Positions 28,281 through 31,312 of a DNA stretch of 31,312 bases are shown piece by piece. The position numbers and the translations under genes were made by a program. The notes beneath the pieces are model-generated. The model saw nothing but the letters and a program-made list of their open reading frames with translations. It had not been told where the DNA came from and made no database searches. The stretch comes from Actinomycetes bacterium (GTDB lineage: Bacteria > Actinomycetota > Actinomycetes > Mycobacteriales > Mycobacteriaceae), in contig JAEXZY010000003.1 in assembly GCA_023404955.1 (NCBI GenBank), positions 1 through 31,312 of the forward strand, given 5' to 3'. Each line of letters starts with the position of its first letter. Positions within the stretch are counted from its first letter, which is position 1.

Positions 28281-31256
28281 ATGTCACGGACCAAGAAGGG
28301 CATCGTCGTTGTCATGATGGGCAGCGCGGGGATGTTCTTGAGCGCGCCGCTGTTGACGCCGTTGGCCGCCGCTGAGCCCAATCGGGGCGGCGTGCCGTGC
28401 GTTGGCATCCTCCAGCAAATTGCGAGTCGCCCTGCTGACATCCCTCAGGCCTTGCAGAACGCCGCGTCGTCGTTCACTGCCGGGCCCGGTCAGCCGACCC
28501 CGCCCGTGGTGGTGCCGCCGGCCAGTTCCTCGTTGGCGGGCCTGCCGCCGACGCCCCCGCGCCCGCCGGCCTCGGTGTCCACGTCGTCATCGGGTGTCAC
28601 GCCGCCCGCGCCGGGCACTCCGGGCACTCCGGTGTCCACGTCGGCTGGAGGTGCGACGCCCCCGGTTCCGCCGGTGCCTCCGGGCGCGACGGTCACGCCG
28701 GCTGCGGGCGTCACACCGCCGGCACCGCCGGTGCCCGGCGGACCGATCGCCACACCTCTGGTCAACGCCGGCCCGCCGCTTCCGGGCGTGCCCGGCGCGC
28801 CGATCGTCGGCGACGCCGGAGCAGCGCTGCCCCCGGTTCCGGGTGTGCCCGGTGCACCGGTGGGTGTGCCGGTGGGTGCGGGTGTGCCGCCGGTTCCGGG
28901 TGTGCCGGGTGCGCCGGTGGGTGTGCCGGTGGGTGCGGGTGCGCCGCCGGTTCCGGGTGTTCCCGGTGCGCCGGTCATTGGTGACGCAGGCGCGGTGACG
29001 CCGGCCGGGCTGCCGGGTGTCGGTGCACCGGCCGAGGGTGCAGGCGGTGCAGTAACACCGGGCGCCGGTGGTGCTTCGGGCGCCCCCCTTGCCGCTGCCG
29101 CAGGTGATGTTGCGCCCCCTGCTCCGGGTCTGCCGGGTGCGCCGGTGGTGGGTGAGTCGGGTGCGGTGGCGCCGCCGGCTCCTGGTGTTCCGGGTGCGCC
29201 GCTGGGTGCTCCGGTGGGTGTTGGCGCGCCGCCTGTTCCGGGTGTGCCGGGTGCTCCGATCGTGGGTGAGTCAGGGGTGACGGCACCGCCTGCTCCGGGC
29301 GTCCCGGCGACTCCGGTGGGTTCGTCGGTGGAGGGTGTGACGCCGCCGGCTCCGGGTGTGCCGGGAGCTCCGGTGATGGGTGAGTCAGGGGTGACGGCAC
29401 CGCCTGCTCCGGGCGTCCCGGCGACTCCGGTGGGTTCGTCGGTGGAGGGTGTGACGCCGCCGGCCCCAGGTGTCCCGGGAGCTCCGGTGGTGGGTGAGTC
29501 GGGTGCGATCGCGCCGCCGGCCCCAGGTGTGCCAGGCGCTCCGATCGTCGGTGAGTCAGGCGTAACGACACCGCCTGCTCCGGGCGGCCCCGCGACGCCG
29601 ATTGCCAACTCTGTCGAGACCTTCTCCCCGCCCGCTCCGCCCACTCCCGGGACGCCGTCTGTCAGTTCGGCCGAAACCTTCTCTCCGCCGGCACCTCCCG
29701 CGCCTGCGGTTCCGGCGGGTTCGTCGGTGGAGATTGCGACGCCACCTGCTCCGGGTGCGCCGGGTGTTCCTGTGCAGGGTTCGTCGAGTGTGGTGACGCC
29801 GCCTGCTCCGGGTGTGCCTGCGGTTCCGGCGGGTTCGTCGGTGGAGATTGCGACGCCGCCTGCTCCGGGTGCGCCGGGTGTTCCGGTGCAGGGTTCGTCG
29901 AGTGTGGTGACGCCGCCTGCTCCGGGTGTGCCTGCGGTTCCGGCGGGTTCGTCGGTGGAGGTTGTGACACCGCCTGCTCCGGGTGCGCCGGGTGTTCCTG
30001 TGCAGGGTTCGTCGAGTGTGGTGACGCCGCCTGCTCCGGGTGTGCCTGCGGTTCCGGCGGGTTCGTCGGTGGAGATCGCGACGCCTCCGGTTCCGGGTGT
30101 GCCGGGTGCTCCGGTGGTGGGTGAGGCTGGTTTGGCGACGCCTCCGGTTCCAGGTGCACCTGGCGTTCCGGCCGGTGGAGCAGGCGGAGCGGGCGCTCCC
30201 GGTGGCCCTGGTGTTCCTGGCGCTCCGGTCGCTGCTGCCGCTGGCACTGCGGGTCCGGGTGCTCCCGGCGTTCCCGCTGCTCCGGTCATCGGCGACGCTG
30301 GCGCGGTGACGCCTCCGGCTCCGGGCTCACCTGGCGTTCCGGCCGGTGGGGTAGGCGGAGGGGGCGCTCCGGGTGGCCCTGGTGTTCCTGGCGCTCCGGT
30401 CGCTGCTGCCGCTGGCACTGCGGGTCCGGGTGCTCCCGGCGTTCCCGCTGCTCCGGTCATCGGCGACGCAGGTGCGGTGATGCCGCCGGTGCCGGGTGGT
30501 CCCGGTGGTGGTGTGGCGGTTCCTGCTGGTGGGGTGACGCCGCCGGTGCCGGGTGGTCCCGGTGGTGCGGTGACTGTTCCTGCTGGTGGGGTGACCCCGC
30601 CGGTGCCGGGTGGTCCCGGTGGTGGTGTGACTGTTCCTGCTGGTGGGGTGACGCCGCCGGTGCCGGGTGGTCCCGGTGGTGCGGTGACTGTTCCTGCTGG
30701 TGCGGTGACCCCGCCGGTGCCAGGTGGTCCCGGTGGTGCGGTGACTGTTCCTGCCGCTGCTGCGACGCCGCCGGTGCCGCCGACCCCGCCCGCGTCGGTG
30801 GGTGTCAACGGTGGTGCCCCGTCGTCTCCGATCCCTGGCACGCCGGGCAACTCGTTGACGGTCCGCGATCTACTGACTCCGCCCGGAGTGATGCGCACCG
30901 TGCAAGACGCCGCATCGTCGGTGGCCGGAGTTCTGCCTCCGCCGCCGGCGCCCGCGCCCGGCGCCCCTGCCGCGGTCTCCATTGCCGGGCCCGCGTTGCC
31001 GGACCCGGTGACCCCGCTGCTGGCGACCGGAGTCTCCAATCTGATTGCGCCGTCTCCGCTGAATCTCCCGTCGATCCCGGGTCTGCCGGTGCCGCTGCCC
31101 AACCAGATCCCGGTGCCGTCCGACCTCCTATGCGCCGGTACCGATTGGGCCGCCTCGCAGGGCGGTGGCGCTGTCCACGCTCCCACCGCGGATGCAGATG
31201 TCACACGCGCACCCGTCGCCGGCAGTGACCGCCGGGACCGCTGGGAAGGTCGGTAG
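28281..31256 (+). CDS. Secreted Pro/Gly/Val/Ala-rich tandem-repeat protein
   Basis: This 991-residue protein has a signal peptide (MSRTKKG, hydrophobic core, cleavage after LAAA at about residue 31). A short N-terminal module contains one Cys (VPCVGILQQ). About 790 residues of repeats follow, built from P-P-x-P-G-x-P-G-x-P units. A C-terminal module (about 875-991) with LTVRDLLTPPGVMRTVQDAA and one Cys (LLCAGTDW) ends the protein. I chose the ATG at 28281 because the signal peptide begins there and AAGGA lies upstream; the 63 codons before it lack coding character. The domain order (signal, repeats, C-terminal module) resembles mycobacterial exported repetitive proteins such as Erp, but the repeat motif is different and I do not recognise a named homologue. 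A cell-wall or surface structural role is likely; it is not a PE/PPE protein. Confidence 0.75.
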   Translation: MSRTKKGIVVVMMGSAGMFLSAPLLTPLAAAEPNRGGVPCVGILQQIASRPADIPQALQNAASSFTAGPGQPTPPVVVPPASSSLAGLPPTPPRPPASVSTSSSGVTPPAPGTPGTPVSTSAGGATPPVPPVPPGATVTPAAGVTPPAPPVPGGPIATPLVNAGPPLPGVPGAPIVGDAGAALPPVPGVPGAPVGVPVGAGVPPVPGVPGAPVGVPVGAGAPPVPGVPGAPVIGDAGAVTPAGLPGVGAPAEGAGGAVTPGAGGASGAPLAAAAGDVAPPAPGLPGAPVVGESGAVAPPAPGVPGAPLGAPVGVGAPPVPGVPGAPIVGESGVTAPPAPGVPATPVGSSVEGVTPPAPGVPGAPVMGESGVTAPPAPGVPATPVGSSVEGVTPPAPGVPGAPVVGESGAIAPPAPGVPGAPIVGESGVTTPPAPGGPATPIANSVETFSPPAPPTPGTPSVSSAETFSPPAPPAPAVPAGSSVEIATPPAPGAPGVPVQGSSSVVTPPAPGVPAVPAGSSVEIATPPAPGAPGVPVQGSSSVVTPPAPGVPAVPAGSSVEVVTPPAPGAPGVPVQGSSSVVTPPAPGVPAVPAGSSVEIATPPVPGVPGAPVVGEAGLATPPVPGAPGVPAGGAGGAGAPGGPGVPGAPVAAAAGTAGPGAPGVPAAPVIGDAGAVTPPAPGSPGVPAGGVGGGGAPGGPGVPGAPVAAAAGTAGPGAPGVPAAPVIGDAGAVMPPVPGGPGGGVAVPAGGVTPPVPGGPGGAVTVPAGGVTPPVPGGPGGGVTVPAGGVTPPVPGGPGGAVTVPAGAVTPPVPGGPGGAVTVPAAAATPPVPPTPPASVGVNGGAPSSPIPGTPGNSLTVRDLLTPPGVMRTVQDAASSVAGVLPPPPAPAPGAPAAVSIAGPALPDPVTPLLATGVSNLIAPSPLNLPSIPGLPVPLPNQIPVPSDLLCAGTDWAASQGGGAVHAPTADADVTRAPVAGSDRRDRWEGR
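28820..30770 (+). repeat. Coding tandem repeat arrays of several period lengths
   Basis: Different blocks show different periods: 117 bp near 29278-29510, 114 bp (38 codons, four copies) at about 29703-30100, a 171-bp duplication between about 30170 and 30470, and 57-bp units at about 30480-30760. Within blocks, long stretches are identical at the DNA level. All periods are multiples of three, so the frame is kept. Confidence 0.85.
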
Positions 31257-31259
31257 ATC

Positions 31260-31312
31260 GCCGGCGCCGGGGGGGGCCCCTGGGAACCCCCGGCCCGGGG
31301 CGGGCCCCGGGG
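31260..31312. other. Low-complexity G/C runs at the window end
   Basis: The last 53 bases are almost only G and C, with runs of eight G and five C. They look either like a terminator hairpin directly after the repeat-protein stop or like poor-quality sequence at a contig end. No gene is visible. Confidence 0.4.

Noticed and set aside
27862..28287. 141-residue minus-strand frame between the acg-like and repeat-protein genes
   Set aside because: Unusual composition, no ribosome site, runs through three hairpins and the promoter-like AT-rich stretch; better seen as non-coding.
28820..30770. Repeat arrays considered as CRISPR
   Set aside because: Repeats are contiguous, in frame and without unique spacers; they encode protein repeats.
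28490..31204. 904-residue open frame antisense to the repeat protein, also Pro/Gly/Thr rich
   Set aside because: It is a mirror of the GC-rich repeats (Pro and Gly codons are complementary), has no signal peptide or ribosome site, and follows the sense-strand repeat periods.

Overview
The window looks like a chromosome segment of a mycobacterium, probably a fast-growing Mycolicibacterium-type species. The evidence is high GC, frequent GTG starts, a DevR/DosR with its Rv3134c-like and Acg-like partners, an L,D-transpeptidase of the LdtMt2 type, a GAF-ANTAR regulator and a MalK/SugC-type sugar transporter. The left 4.9 kb is foreign: it uses TTA leucine codons, has lower GC and encodes phage head proteins.

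Region by region. (1) 1-4.88 kb: right end of an integrated phage-like element with terminase large subunit (cut by the window edge), SPP1-type portal, scaffold, HK97-fold capsid and a head-tail connector. A strong hairpin, one antiparallel small gene and a repeat-rich attachment region follow, ending at the 3' end of tRNA-Val(GAC). No tail gene lies between the head genes and the tRNA. (2) 4.88-5.51 kb: tRNA-Gly, tRNA-Cys and tRNA-Val on minus, and a second tRNA-Val on plus. (3) 5.64-6.91 kb: L,D-transpeptidase. (4) 7.14-9.49 kb: an unusual three-gene cassette of a small Asp/Gly-rich protein made of three identical 23-residue repeats, a JmjC/cupin_4 oxygenase and a sucrase/ferredoxin-like iron-sulfur protein. 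(5) 9.6-14.6 kb: signalling genes, namely a STAS antagonist, a SigF-type sigma factor, a GAF-ANTAR regulator, a tiny zinc-ribbon-like protein and a membrane GGDEF-EAL protein. (6) 14.7-17.8 kb: molybdate operon (HTH-TOBE regulator, ModA, ModB, ModC), each gene overlapping the next by four bases. (7) 17.8-25.3 kb: a sugar ABC transporter operon with a kinase-like DUF4032 protein, divergent from an alpha-glucosidase. (8) 25.3-27.8 kb: an Acg nitroreductase, universal stress protein and DevR operon with a DosR-like box but no DevS sensor. (9) 28.3-31.3 kb: a secreted 991-residue Pro/Gly/Val/Ala repeat protein.

Most likely novelty: the repeat-peptide/JmjC oxygenase/ferredoxin cassette, which has the layout of a peptide-modification system, and the tail-less head-gene element at tRNA-Val, which resembles a capsid-forming phage satellite. 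Product calls rest on motif recognition in the translated sequence; no database search was possible.
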